A stretch of 40,389 nt of DNA, taken from the NCBI RefSeq assembly GCF_946885885.1, contig NZ_CAMPHN010000024.1, positions 1-40,389 on the forward strand, in the 5' to 3' direction. The stretch comes from an uncultured Pseudomonas sp. Its GTDB lineage: Bacteria > Pseudomonadota > Gammaproteobacteria > Pseudomonadales > Pseudomonadaceae. The stretch's first letter is position 1. Each line of letters begins with the position of its first letter. Under the pieces are notes generated by a model, which ran no database searches, had not been told where the DNA came from, and was given only the letters and a program-made list of their open reading frames with translations. The position numbers and the translations under genes are program-made. This document shows positions 9,246 through 16,633 of the stretch, one piece after another.

Positions 9246-10925
9246 ATGCGCCCAAAAATTCGCGGAAAAGTTCTGTTACTGAGCATCCTTCCGGCACTGT
9301 TGCTCGCCATCATCTTGAGCGGGCTGTCGGTGGTTATCCTGCATCGCCTGGCCGACGAGCAAGTGAAGGAAACCCGCGAGCGCCTGGTCGCCGATCGACG
9401 CTTGGTACTCGAACAATACGTGCAACTCGCGCAAAGCAGTATCGCGCCGCTGTATGCCGCCTCGGCCAACGGCGATATGGCCGCACGCGCCGAAGCCATA
9501 GAGCGACTCAAGCAGCTGAGTTATGGCAAGGACGGCTACTTCTTCGGTTACGACTCGCAGAGCGTGCGGGTGTTCTGGGCGGACAAGGACGTCAAGATCG
9601 GCGAAAGCTTCCGCGACTTCGTCGATGCCAACGGGCTCTACGTGATCAACGAACTGGTGCGGGTGGCCAAGGATAAAACCCATTACCTGAACTACAGCTT
9701 CCCGGTGCCCGGGCGCGACGGCAGCGTGCCCAAGGTCGGCTACGCCATCTACCTGGACAAATGGGATTTGATGTACGGCACCGCGGTCAACCTGGACGAC
9801 ATCGAGGCCCAGGTGGCCAAGGTGGCCGCCGAACTGGACGAGCGCATCGCCACCCTGATCGGCCTGTTGCTCGGCGTGACCCTGGTGCTGCTGACCGTCA
9901 TCGCCCTGGCCGCGGTCTGGCTGGCCAATTCCCTGGTGCGGCCGCTGCAGAAAATCAAGGCCAACCTCGATGACATCGCCGCCGGCAGCGGCGACCTGAC
10001 CCACCGCCTGACGGTGGAAAGCGACGACGAACTGGGGCAACTGGCGAGTTCGTTCAACCGCTTCGTCGATAAGATCCATGCGCTGGTGCAACAGATCGCC
10101 GGCATGACCGGCCAACTGACCGAACTGGTCCGCGAGGTGGCCGAGCAGGCCCAGCGCTCCGATAAGGCCATGGCCACGCAGCGGCAGGAAACCGACCAGC
10201 TCGCCGCTGCGATCAACCAGATGTCCGCCGCCTCCCATGAGGTCGCCAACAGCGCGCAAAGTGCGGCGCAAGCGGCGCAGCAAACCGACCAGGAAGGCCA
10301 AGCGGCCAAGCGCATGGTCGACCTCACCGTCGAACGCATCGACACTCTGGTCGACGACATTCGCAGCAGCGGCGTCTCGCTCGATGGTTTGCAGCAGGAT
10401 GTGCACTCGATCGTCGGCGTGCTCGGGGTGATCCGCTCGATCGCCGAGCAAACCAACCTGCTCGCCCTAAACGCGGCCATCGAGGCGGCGCGGGCCGGCG
10501 AAGCCGGTCGCGGTTTCGCCGTGGTCGCCGACGAAGTGCGCGCCCTGGCCAGCCGCACGCAGCAAAGCACCCTGGAAATCCAGGGCATGATCGACCGCCT
10601 GCAAAGTGGCACCGAAGACACGGTGAACGCCATGCGCCGCTCCAGCGACGCCGGCCACGCCACCACCGGGCAGGCGACCCAGGCCAGCACCTCGCTCACG
10701 GCCATCGGCGAGTTGATTGCTACAATCAGCGACATGAACGCGCAGATCGCCAGCGCCGCCGAACAGCAAACCGCGGTATCGGAAGAGATCAACCGCAGCA
10801 TCCAGCACATCGCCGCGGCGGTGGACAGCGTCGCCGACGAGACCCAGCAAGGGGCGCAGACCGCGCTCAGCCTGGCCGAACTCAGTGACAACCTGGGGGC
10901 CTTGGTACGTCAATTCCGTATTTAG
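9246..10925 (+). CDS. Methyl-accepting chemotaxis protein with a single-Cache sensor
   Basis: This is a 559-residue receptor. TM1 is at about 8-32; a periplasmic single-Cache-2-type domain spans about 35-200 with the marker [13 protein letters not shown] and the closing [21 protein letters not shown]2 is at 202-226; HAMP follows with [10 protein letters not shown] and [13 protein letters not shown]; the cytoplasmic signalling domain fills 300-559. The conserved hairpin tip reads [35 protein letters not shown]. There is no C-terminal CheR/CheB pentapeptide. Single-Cache-2 receptors usually sense small carboxylates, and the gene faces cstA and precedes a kinase with a related sensor, so a ligand such as pyruvate, acetate or lactate is plausible but unproven. 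The start at 9246 has AAGGAG nine bases upstream. The kinase gene follows 31 bases after the stop. Confidence 0.93.
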   Translation: MRPKIRGKVLLLSILPALLLAIILSGLSVVILHRLADEQVKETRERLVADRRLVLEQYVQLAQSSIAPLYAASANGDMAARAEAIERLKQLSYGKDGYFFGYDSQSVRVFWADKDVKIGESFRDFVDANGLYVINELVRVAKDKTHYLNYSFPVPGRDGSVPKVGYAIYLDKWDLMYGTAVNLDDIEAQVAKVAAELDERIATLIGLLLGVTLVLLTVIALAAVWLANSLVRPLQKIKANLDDIAAGSGDLTHRLTVESDDELGQLASSFNRFVDKIHALVQQIAGMTGQLTELVREVAEQAQRSDKAMATQRQETDQLAAAINQMSAASHEVANSAQSAAQAAQQTDQEGQAAKRMVDLTVERIDTLVDDIRSSGVSLDGLQQDVHSIVGVLGVIRSIAEQTNLLALNAAIEAARAGEAGRGFAVVADEVRALASRTQQSTLEIQGMIDRLQSGTEDTVNAMRRSSDAGHATTGQATQASTSLTAIGELIATISDMNAQIASAAEQQTAVSEEINRSIQHIAAAVDSVADETQQGAQTALSLAELSDNLGALVRQFRI

Positions 10926-10956
10926 ATCGCCGTGTTTTTTCCGGGATAACGCACCG

Positions 10957-12333
10957 ATGCAACTCAAACACAAGATAGTCGCGCTCAGCGTGCTGCCGTT
11001 GCTGCTGGCCGTGGCGGTGGTTTGCGTGCTGGTGTTTTTTCAGAATCAGCGCCTGGGCGAACAGCAGGCGCGTCTGATCGAAACCAGCATCCTGGCGAGC
11101 AAGCGCGCGGAGCTCAAACACTACGTCGAGATGGCCCTGAGCATCATTTCGCCGTTGTACGAAAGCGGCCGCGACGACGCCGAAACCAAACAGCGAGTGT
11201 TGGCCGTGCTGGCGCGGGTCAGCTTCGGCAGCGACGGTTACTTCTTCGTCTACGAAAGCAACGGGCGCAACCTGATGCATCCGCGCCAGGGCGAGTTGGT
11301 CGGCAAGGACTTGTGGAACATGACCGACCCGCGCGGCTTGCTGGTCATTCAAGCGCTGATGAAAAGCGCACAAAGCGGCGACGGCTTCCAGCACTACGCC
11401 TGGCAAAAGCCTTCGACCGGCGAGGTGACCGATAAGCTCGCCTATGTGGTCATGCTCGAGCGTTGGGGCTGGATGCTCGGCACCGGGATCTACCTGGAAG
11501 ACGTCGACCAGGCCATCGCCCAAGTGCATGACGAAGCCACCAGCGGCATCCACGCCACCATGCTGGCCATCGCCGGCCTGGCCCTGGTCGCGGTGCTGCT
11601 GGTGTTCGCCGGCGGGCTGGCGCTGAACCTCAGCGAGCACCGCCTGGCGGACCGCAAGCTGCAATTGCTGACCCAGCGCATCGTCAACCTGCAGGAAGAG
11701 GAACGCTCGCGGGTCTCGCGCGAACTGCACGACGGCATCAGCCAGTTGCTGGTATCGATCAAATTCCAGTTCGAGCTGGCCAGCCATCAATTGGCCTCGG
11801 GCAACGACGCCGGTATGCAAACCCTGCAAAAAGGCACCGACCGTCTAGCCGGCGCCATCGGCGAAGTCCGGCGGATTTCCCACGACCTGCACCCCTCACT
11901 GCTCGATACCCTGGGGCTGCCCGCCGCCATCGGCCAACTGGTTGCCGAGTTCGAGCAACGCAGCGGCCTGACGATCGACTACCGCAACAGCCTCGGCGAT
12001 ACCTTGCTCAACGATGGCCAGGCCGTGGCGCTGTTCAGGATATTGCAGGAGGCGCTGACCAATATCGAACGGCATGCCCAGGCGACCCGGGTGCGCATCA
12101 GCCTCGACGGCATGGCGCAGCGGGTTCGCTTGAGGGTTCGTGACAACGGCATCGGTTTCAGCCCCAAACAACTGGATAAACTGAACGACGGCATCGGTTT
12201 GCGTAATATCCGCGAGCGTGTCGAGCATTTCGGCGGTCGCTTCGCCTTCGAATCGGAGCCCGGCCAGACCGAGCTGATGGTGACGCTTCCCTCGCAGGGG
12301 GCGTCGCCCTCTCGAGTGGAGCAACCCACATAA
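10957..12333 (+). CDS. NarL-type sensor histidine kinase with a single-Cache sensor
   Basis: The product has 458 residues. TM1 is at 8-28; a periplasmic single-Cache domain spans about 30-190, with FGSDGYFFVYES and the closing YVVMLERWGWMLGTGIYL paralogous to the receptor upstream; TM2 is at 203-224; then comes a HisKA_3 dimerisation domain with phospho-acceptor His258 in SRELHDGISQ; the ATPase domain shows LFRILQEALTNIERHA (N box), DNGIGF (G1) and GIGLRNIRERV (G2). This is the kinase class that partners LuxR/NarL-type regulators, and such a regulator is the next gene, 16 bases on. Start ATG 10957 was preferred to the far upstream open frame because the first residues (MQLKHKIVALSVLPLLL) form a typical TM1. 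The signal is probably the same kind of small molecule the receptor detects, and cstA is a natural target; both are inference. Confidence 0.92.
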   Translation: MQLKHKIVALSVLPLLLAVAVVCVLVFFQNQRLGEQQARLIETSILASKRAELKHYVEMALSIISPLYESGRDDAETKQRVLAVLARVSFGSDGYFFVYESNGRNLMHPRQGELVGKDLWNMTDPRGLLVIQALMKSAQSGDGFQHYAWQKPSTGEVTDKLAYVVMLERWGWMLGTGIYLEDVDQAIAQVHDEATSGIHATMLAIAGLALVAVLLVFAGGLALNLSEHRLADRKLQLLTQRIVNLQEEERSRVSRELHDGISQLLVSIKFQFELASHQLASGNDAGMQTLQKGTDRLAGAIGEVRRISHDLHPSLLDTLGLPAAIGQLVAEFEQRSGLTIDYRNSLGDTLLNDGQAVALFRILQEALTNIERHAQATRVRISLDGMAQRVRLRVRDNGIGFSPKQLDKLNDGIGLRNIRERVEHFGGRFAFESEPGQTELMVTLPSQGASPSRVEQPT

Positions 12334-12349
12334 TAAGAGTCCCGTGCCC

Positions 12350-12988
12350 ATGATTGTTGCCGCCAATACCATAAGAATCGCCCTGGTAGACGACCATGCC
12401 CTGGTGCGCGAAGGCATTCGCGCATTGCTCGCGGTGCTGCCGCATTTCGAAGTGGTCGGCGAAGCCGGCAGCGGCGCGGAAGCGTTCGAACTGGTGGAGC
12501 GCGAACGCCCCGATATCGTGCTGATGGATATCGGCCTGAGAGACATCAATGGCCTGGAACTGACCAAGCAACTGCGCGAACGCTACCCAGCGTTGAAAGT
12601 GCTGATTCTGAGCATGTACGACAATCAGGAGTACGTGAGCACCTCGCTCGAGGTCGGCGCATGCGGCTACGTCCTCAAGGAAGCCTCGTCCCGCGAGATC
12701 GTCACCGCCATCGAAGCGATAGCTGCCGGCGGCAGCTTCTACAGCGGCGATATCGCGCGCAAGCTGGTCAAGCGCGAGGCCAGCGAGGACGAACTCACCC
12801 CCCGCGAACGCGAAGTGCTGCTGATGCTCGCGCAAGGGCTGAACAACAAGACCATGGCGCGTACGCTGCAGATCAGCGTGCGCACCGTCGAGACCCACCG
12901 CCTGAGCATCAGGCGCAAGCTCAATATCGATAAACCGGCGGACCTGGTGAAACAGGCCATGGCGCACGGCTGGACGCCCGACGAATAA
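12350..12988 (+). CDS. NarL/FixJ-family response regulator
   Basis: The product has 212 residues. The receiver domain has the acidic pair at Asp14-Asp15 and phospho-acceptor Asp60 (IVLMDIGL), with Lys in YVLKEASS. The C-terminal LuxR-type helix-turn-helix reads LTPREREVLLMLAQG then NKTMARTLQISVRTVETHR. It is co-directional with the kinase and 16 bases behind it, so they form one two-component pair. ATG 12350 is about ten bases after AAGAG (12335-12339); GTG 12344 is a possible but poorer start. Members of this group (BtsR-unrelated, LuxR type such as ErdR/CrbR) control acetate and pyruvate use, including cstA, in several gammaproteobacteria; applying that here is inference from proximity. A MITE-like element begins ten bases after the stop. 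Confidence 0.92.
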   Translation: MIVAANTIRIALVDDHALVREGIRALLAVLPHFEVVGEAGSGAEAFELVERERPDIVLMDIGLRDINGLELTKQLRERYPALKVLILSMYDNQEYVSTSLEVGACGYVLKEASSREIVTAIEAIAAGGSFYSGDIARKLVKREASEDELTPREREVLLMLAQGLNNKTMARTLQISVRTVETHRLSIRRKLNIDKPADLVKQAMAHGWTPDE

Positions 12989-12997
12989 GCGCATGCC

Positions 12998-13141
12998 TAA
13001 CAGGCCGTTGAAAAACGTAGGCGAGGCAGGAAAGACAAGGCAAAAACAGGCGAGGAAGCGGAGTGTACTTTTGTACATGAGCATTCCGAGCCTGTTTTAA
13101 ACGCAGTATTGCCAACGCAGGTAGTTTTCAACGGCCTGTTA
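12998..13141. mobile_element. MITE-like palindromic element, copy A (complete)
   Basis: The element is 144 bp with perfect 17-bp terminal inverted repeats, TAACAGGCCGTTGAAAA and its complement. The inside carries a nested palindrome: AAAACAGGC (left) against GCCTGTTTT (right), with a hairpin tip TGTAC-TTTT-GTACA at 13064-13077. It has no coding capacity. Related copies lie at 23346-23453 and 27938-28083, and an isolated core lies at 28298-28365. It lies between the response-regulator gene and mapZ. No clear target duplication longer than TA can be seen. Confidence 0.8.
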
Positions 13142-13202
13142 AACACGAGCCAGGGCCATGGGCCTTCGCTATAGTGGATAAAACCGCCCAGGAGTGTGTG
13201 GC

Positions 13203-13574
13203 ATGAGTGAAACAGGAAACGAGCGCAGGCGCTTTCAGCGAATCACCTTCGATGCGCCCACCGACATCGCCCAGGGTGCCCGGCACTGGACCGCCGAACT
13301 GCATGACGTCTCGCTCAAAGGCTTATTGGTCAAACGGCCGCCGCAATGGAGCGGCGACCCCGATCACCCCTATGAAGTCAGCATCCGCCTCGCCGAAGAT
13401 GCCTGCGTGAAGATGGAGGTGGTACTGACCCGCACCCAGAGCGACCTGCTCGGTTTCGTCTGCCGGCATATCGACCTCGACTCGATCAGCCACCTGCGCC
13501 GTTTGGTGGAACTCAACCTGGGCGATGAAAGCCTGCTCGAACGGGAACTCGCCGCCCTCGGCGATGAGGACTGA
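13203..13574 (+). CDS. mapZ: PilZ-domain c-di-GMP adaptor (MapZ/PA4608 type)
   Basis: This is a 123-residue stand-alone PilZ protein. The c-di-GMP binding residues are present: RRFQR (Arg9 to Arg13) and DVSLKG (Asp35, Ser37, Gly40). The C-terminal half [21 protein letters not shown] is nearly identical to P. aeruginosa PA4608 as I remember it. That protein, MapZ, binds the chemotaxis methyltransferase CheR1 when loaded with c-di-GMP and so links second-messenger level to chemotaxis and flagellar switching. Start ATG 13203 has AGGAG (13190-13194) eight bases upstream; an earlier GTG at 13194 lies inside that site. In PAO1 the gene also sits beside radA, which supports orthology. A c-di-GMP phosphodiesterase and a chemoreceptor lie in the same window. 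Confidence 0.93.
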   Translation: MSETGNERRRFQRITFDAPTDIAQGARHWTAELHDVSLKGLLVKRPPQWSGDPDHPYEVSIRLAEDACVKMEVVLTRTQSDLLGFVCRHIDLDSISHLRRLVELNLGDESLLERELAALGDED

Positions 13575-13613
13575 GCGGCAAGCCTAGGGTTTGTCCGCCA
13601 TTTCCAGGACCTC

Positions 13614-13680
13614 GTAGCCCGGATGCAATCCGGGAGCGATGTCGGCAGCACAACCTTTCCCCGGATTGCATCCGGGCTAC
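13614..13680. repeat. Dispersed palindrome (GTAGCCCGGATGCAATC type), perfect arms
   Basis: Two perfect 21-bp inverted arms, 13614-13634 and 13660-13680, begin GTAGCCCGGATGCAATC and enclose 25 bases. A second copy lies at 32471-32537. It lies between the convergent mapZ and radA and may also end transcription from both sides. Confidence 0.85.
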
Positions 13681-13715
13681 AACAGCTTGGCGGGTTGGCA
13701 AACGCGCTGTTGTAG

Positions 13716-13742
13716 GGTGGACATGGCGAAGCCTTGTCCACC
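13716..13742. repeat. Short palindrome between mapZ and radA
   Basis: GGTGGACA (13716-13723) pairs with TGTCCACC (13735-13742); the loop holds GGC-GAA-GCC, which can extend the stem. It resembles the GTAGGGTGGA-type intergenic palindromes of Pseudomonas. Confidence 0.6.
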
Positions 13743-13791
13743 GCGGGCACCGAGATCGCGGACAAGCCTTGCAGATACACGCAGGATTCAG

Positions 13792-15156
13792 CTATTCGAA
13801 CAACGCATCCAACGCTTGTTCCAGGCGCGTTACGGCGATCACCTGTAAACCTGCCGGCGGCTCTTTGGGGGCGTTGCCTTTGGGCACTATGGCGCGTTTG
13901 AAGCCGTGCTTGGCCGCTTCCTTCAAACGCTCCTGGCCACTGGGCACCGGGCGGATTTCGCCGGATAAGCCGACCTCGCCGAATACCAGCAGATCATGGG
14001 GCAGCGGCCTGTTGCGCAGGCTGGAGATCACCGCGGCCATCAGCGCCAGATCGGAAGCGGTTTCCAGCACCTTAACCCCGCCGACCACGTTGAGGAACAC
14101 ATCCTGGTCGTAGGTGGGGATACCGCCATGGCGGTGCAGCACGGCCAGCAGCATCGCGAGGCGATTCTGATCCAGCCCCAGAGTGACCCGTCGCGGGTTG
14201 GCCATATGGCTGGTATCGACCAGCGCCTGCACCTCCACCAGCATCGGCCGGGTGCCTTCCCAGGTGGCCATCACCACGCTGCCCGGCACCTCTTCCTGGG
14301 CGCGGGTGAGAAAGATCGCCGAGGGGTTGGTGACTTCTTTCAGGCCCTTGTCGGTCATGGCGAACACGCCCAGTTCGTTGATCGCGCCGAAGCGGTTCTT
14401 CACCGCGCGCAGCAGGCGCAGGCGACCGTCGGCTTCGCCTTCGAAATACAGCACGGTGTCGACCATGTGTTCGAGCACCCGCGGCCCGGCCAGGGCGCCG
14501 TCCTTGGTCACGTGGCCGACCAGGAAGATCGCCGTGCCGGTCTGCTTGGCGAAACGCACCAGCAGCGCCGCACTCTCGCGCACCTGGGACACGCCGCCGG
14601 GCGCCGAGGGCAATTGTTCGGTGAAAATCGTCTGGATCGAGTCGATCACCATCACCTTGGGTTTTTCCAGGCGCGCAGTGGCGACGATGCTTTCGATACA
14701 GGTTTCGGTCATCACCTTGAGCTTGTCTTCCGGCAGGCCGAGACGCCGGGCGCGCATCGCCACCTGCTGCTGGGATTCTTCGCCGGTGACGTAAAGCGCC
14801 GCAAAGCGCGTGGCGACATTGCACAGGGTCTGCAGCAGAATGGTCGATTTGCCGATCCCCGGATCGCCGCCGATCAGCACCACCGAGCCATCCACCAGAC
14901 CGCCGCCGAGCACCCGGTCCAACTCGCCGGAGGCGGTGGAAAAGCGTGGCGTTTCCTCGACGCTGACTTCGGCCAGGGTCTTGATCTGCGCCTGTTCGCC
15001 GGCCCAGCCGGCACGCCCGTTGGGGGTGGCCGCGTTGGCTTCGAGCAGGGTTTCCACCAGGGTATTCCAAGCGCCGCACTCGCCGCACTGACCGGCCCAT
15101 TTGGGGAAGGTCGCACCGCATTCGGTGCAACCGTAGATGCGCTTGGCCTTGGCCAT
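13792..15156 (-). CDS. radA: DNA repair protein RadA
   Basis: This 454-residue RecA-like branch-migration ATPase acts with RecA in recombinational repair. In order it shows: an N-terminal four-cysteine zinc finger (Cys10, Cys13, Cys24, Cys27), Walker A GGDPGIGKST (96-105), the RadA-specific KNRFG motif (252-256), and a C-terminal Lon-protease-like domain with DLALMAAVISSLRNRPLP and FGEVGLSGEIRPV. Length is normal for the family. The gene is convergent with mapZ, with REP-type palindromes between. The start matches homologues (MAKAKRIYGC). The order mapZ-radA is as in PAO1. Confidence 0.97.
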   Translation of the reverse strand: MAKAKRIYGCTECGATFPKWAGQCGECGAWNTLVETLLEANAATPNGRAGWAGEQAQIKTLAEVSVEETPRFSTASGELDRVLGGGLVDGSVVLIGGDPGIGKSTILLQTLCNVATRFAALYVTGEESQQQVAMRARRLGLPEDKLKVMTETCIESIVATARLEKPKVMVIDSIQTIFTEQLPSAPGGVSQVRESAALLVRFAKQTGTAIFLVGHVTKDGALAGPRVLEHMVDTVLYFEGEADGRLRLLRAVKNRFGAINELGVFAMTDKGLKEVTNPSAIFLTRAQEEVPGSVVMATWEGTRPMLVEVQALVDTSHMANPRRVTLGLDQNRLAMLLAVLHRHGGIPTYDQDVFLNVVGGVKVLETASDLALMAAVISSLRNRPLPHDLLVFGEVGLSGEIRPVPSGQERLKEAAKHGFKRAIVPKGNAPKEPPAGLQVIAVTRLEQALDALFE

Positions 15157-15194
15157 CGGCGGACTCCGTCAGACGAAAGCCCGCATCATAGCCG

Positions 15195-15239
15195 ATGCTG
15201 CGGCAGCCGGCGCTGCGGCAGTCGATACTGCGGCAGCCG
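15195..15239. repeat. Three tandem 15-bp repeats
   Basis: Units ATGCTGCGGCAGCCG, GCGCTGCGGCAGTCG and ATACTGCGGCAGCCG run head to tail and fill almost the whole gap between the radA start and the end of the next minus-strand gene. Copy number may vary between strains. Confidence 0.75.
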
Positions 15240-15241
15240 AA

Positions 15242-15511
15242 TCAGCCCTGGCAGCAACCACAGCATTGCTTGGCCGGCGGCGCGAGACGCTGCGCGAGCC
15301 GATCCTTGAGTTCGACGCGCTCGCGCTTCAAGGCGTTCAGGGCCGGTTCGGCCAGCAATTCGCCGCCCTCCTCGATGCGGCAGATGCGCTTATCCAGCTC
15401 TTCGTACTGCGAAGCCAGTCGGGCGAAGTCGGCATCGCTCCGACGCAGTTCGTGCAGGGCATCGCGCAGTTCGGGGAAATCCTTGACCAAGGGGTGGTGT
15501 TCGACGTGCAT
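15242..15511 (-). CDS. YdcH-family (DUF465) small helical protein with a CCGCC tail
   Basis: The product has 89 residues. The family core is present: HHPLVKDFPE, then a helical hairpin with YEELDKRICRIE and a basic second helix LKRERVELKDRLAQRL. Unlike its neighbour at 15593-15841, it ends in APPAKQCCGCCQG, four cysteines in six residues, which suggests metal or redox chemistry. Start ATG 15511 has AGGAG just upstream. A perfect ANR/FNR-type box lies about 57 bases before the start, so expression probably rises or changes at low oxygen. The role of YdcH proteins is unknown. Confidence 0.88.
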   Translation of the reverse strand: MHVEHHPLVKDFPELRDALHELRRSDADFARLASQYEELDKRICRIEEGGELLAEPALNALKRERVELKDRLAQRLAPPAKQCCGCCQG

Positions 15512-15567
15512 GGGGCCGCTCCTGAAGGTGAGTGCATCGAGCCTAAGCGCCCCGTCGAACGCGCCCC

Positions 15568-15581
15568 TTGATCAGAATCAA
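15568..15581 (-). promoter_or_regulatory. ANR/FNR-type box upstream of the CCGCC-tailed YdcH gene
   Basis: TTGATCAGAATCAA is a perfect TTGAT-N4-ATCAA palindrome, the binding sequence of ANR and DNR in Pseudomonas. It is 57-70 bases upstream of the 15511 start, a distance compatible with activation. The site is symmetric, so direction is taken from the gene it precedes. Confidence 0.7.
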
Positions 15582-15592
15582 TAGCAGGTGGA

Positions 15593-15841
15593 TCAACCGC
15601 CCGCGCCGTTTTTCAACAAGGCGGCAATATCGTCCTTGAGGCTGACACGTTGCATCTTCAGCCCGAGCAGCATGACCTCGTCCATCGCCAGGCGGCCGCT
15701 TTCCACTTCATAGATACGCTTGTCGAGTGCGTCGTACTCATCGGCCAGGCGGACGAAATGCCCGTCCTGTGCGGCCAGGGTGCGCAGCTGCTGTTTGAAT
15801 TCGGGGAACTCGCGGGTGAGCGGGTGATGTTCCAATGGCAT
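15593..15841 (-). CDS. YdcH-family (DUF465) small helical protein
   Basis: The product has 82 residues and is a paralogue of the neighbouring 15242-15511 gene (shared HHPLxxxFPE, DxxFxRLAxxYxxLDKRI and a second helix with MQRVSLKDDIAALL). It has no cysteine tail. Ribosome site AGGAGG (15855-15850) is eight bases before ATG 15841. No ANR box is seen in front of it, so the two paralogues may be expressed under different conditions. The function of the family is unknown. Confidence 0.88.
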   Translation of the reverse strand: MPLEHHPLTREFPEFKQQLRTLAAQDGHFVRLADEYDALDKRIYEVESGRLAMDEVMLLGLKMQRVSLKDDIAALLKNGAGG

Positions 15842-16004
15842 AACGGCGTCCTCCTGATAAATCAGTTTTGAGACTAGCTCAGTCTGCCAGAGCCCGGAGG
15901 TTCATCGGTCCTGCCGCGAACAAGCGCCGACGGATGCGCCGCAGTACCGCAAAACCATGGCCCTGGCCTACACTCTGCCGACCACCACCCACAGGGATAT
16001 TTCC

Positions 16005-16418
16005 ATGAACATACTCAGCGAATTCAAGGCTTTCGCCGTCAAAGGCAACGTGGTCGACATGGCTGTCGGCATCATCATAGGCGCGGCGTTCGGCAAAATA
16101 GTCTCGTCGTTCGTCGGCGATATCATCATGCCGCCGCTGGGTGTGCTGATCGGCGGGGTGGATTTCTCCGACCTGGCCATCATCCTCAAGGCCGCCACGG
16201 GCGAGACGCCGGCGGTCACCCTGGCCTATGGCAAATTCATCCAGACGGTCATCGATTTCGTGATCGTCGCCTTCGCCATCTTCGTCGGGGTCAAAGCGCT
16301 CAACCGCCTCAAGCGCGAAGAAGCCGTGGCGCCCAGCCTGCCGCCTGCGCCGAGCCCGGAAGAAGTGCTGCTTGGGGAAATCCGCGACCTGCTCAAAGAC
16401 CCGCAAAAACGCCTGTAG
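16005..16418 (+). CDS. mscL: Large-conductance mechanosensitive channel MscL
   Basis: The product has 137 residues, the usual MscL length. It shows the N-terminal amphipathic helix [24 protein letters not shown]1 (about 15-45) with the pore-lining [16 protein letters not shown]2 (about 75-100, [20 protein letters not shown]) and the charged C-terminal bundle LGEIRDLL. It opens when membrane tension rises and releases solutes on hypo-osmotic shock. Start ATG 16005 has AGGGA (15992-15996) upstream. It stands alone; in PAO1 as I recall it mscL directly precedes the fpr homologue, whereas here three signalling genes lie between. Confidence 0.97.
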   Translation: MNILSEFKAFAVKGNVVDMAVGIIIGAAFGKIVSSFVGDIIMPPLGVLIGGVDFSDLAIILKAATGETPAVTLAYGKFIQTVIDFVIVAFAIFVGVKALNRLKREEAVAPSLPPAPSPEEVLLGEIRDLLKDPQKRL

Positions 16419-16633
16419 GCCACGTATCGTCCGCAAGCCGTCGAACGCGCTCGCCTATGCGCCTGAATTTTTAACCTAGACTGATAAACAGGTTCGGCGG
16501 GCTGCCCAGCGTTGCACCGGTCAACGCCTGGCAGCGCGCTTGTCATGCCATGGAAGCGGGCGATCGAATAGACCCGCAGAGCTTTTGCCGCCAAGGCCGG
16601 AGCGGACGTACCCCTAACTTACAAGGCCGACAG

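Noticed and set aside
15855..15866. CTGATAAATCAG as a possible ANR box for the second YdcH gene
   Set aside because: The spacer is two bases, not four, and the outer T/A positions of TTGAT/ATCAA are missing.
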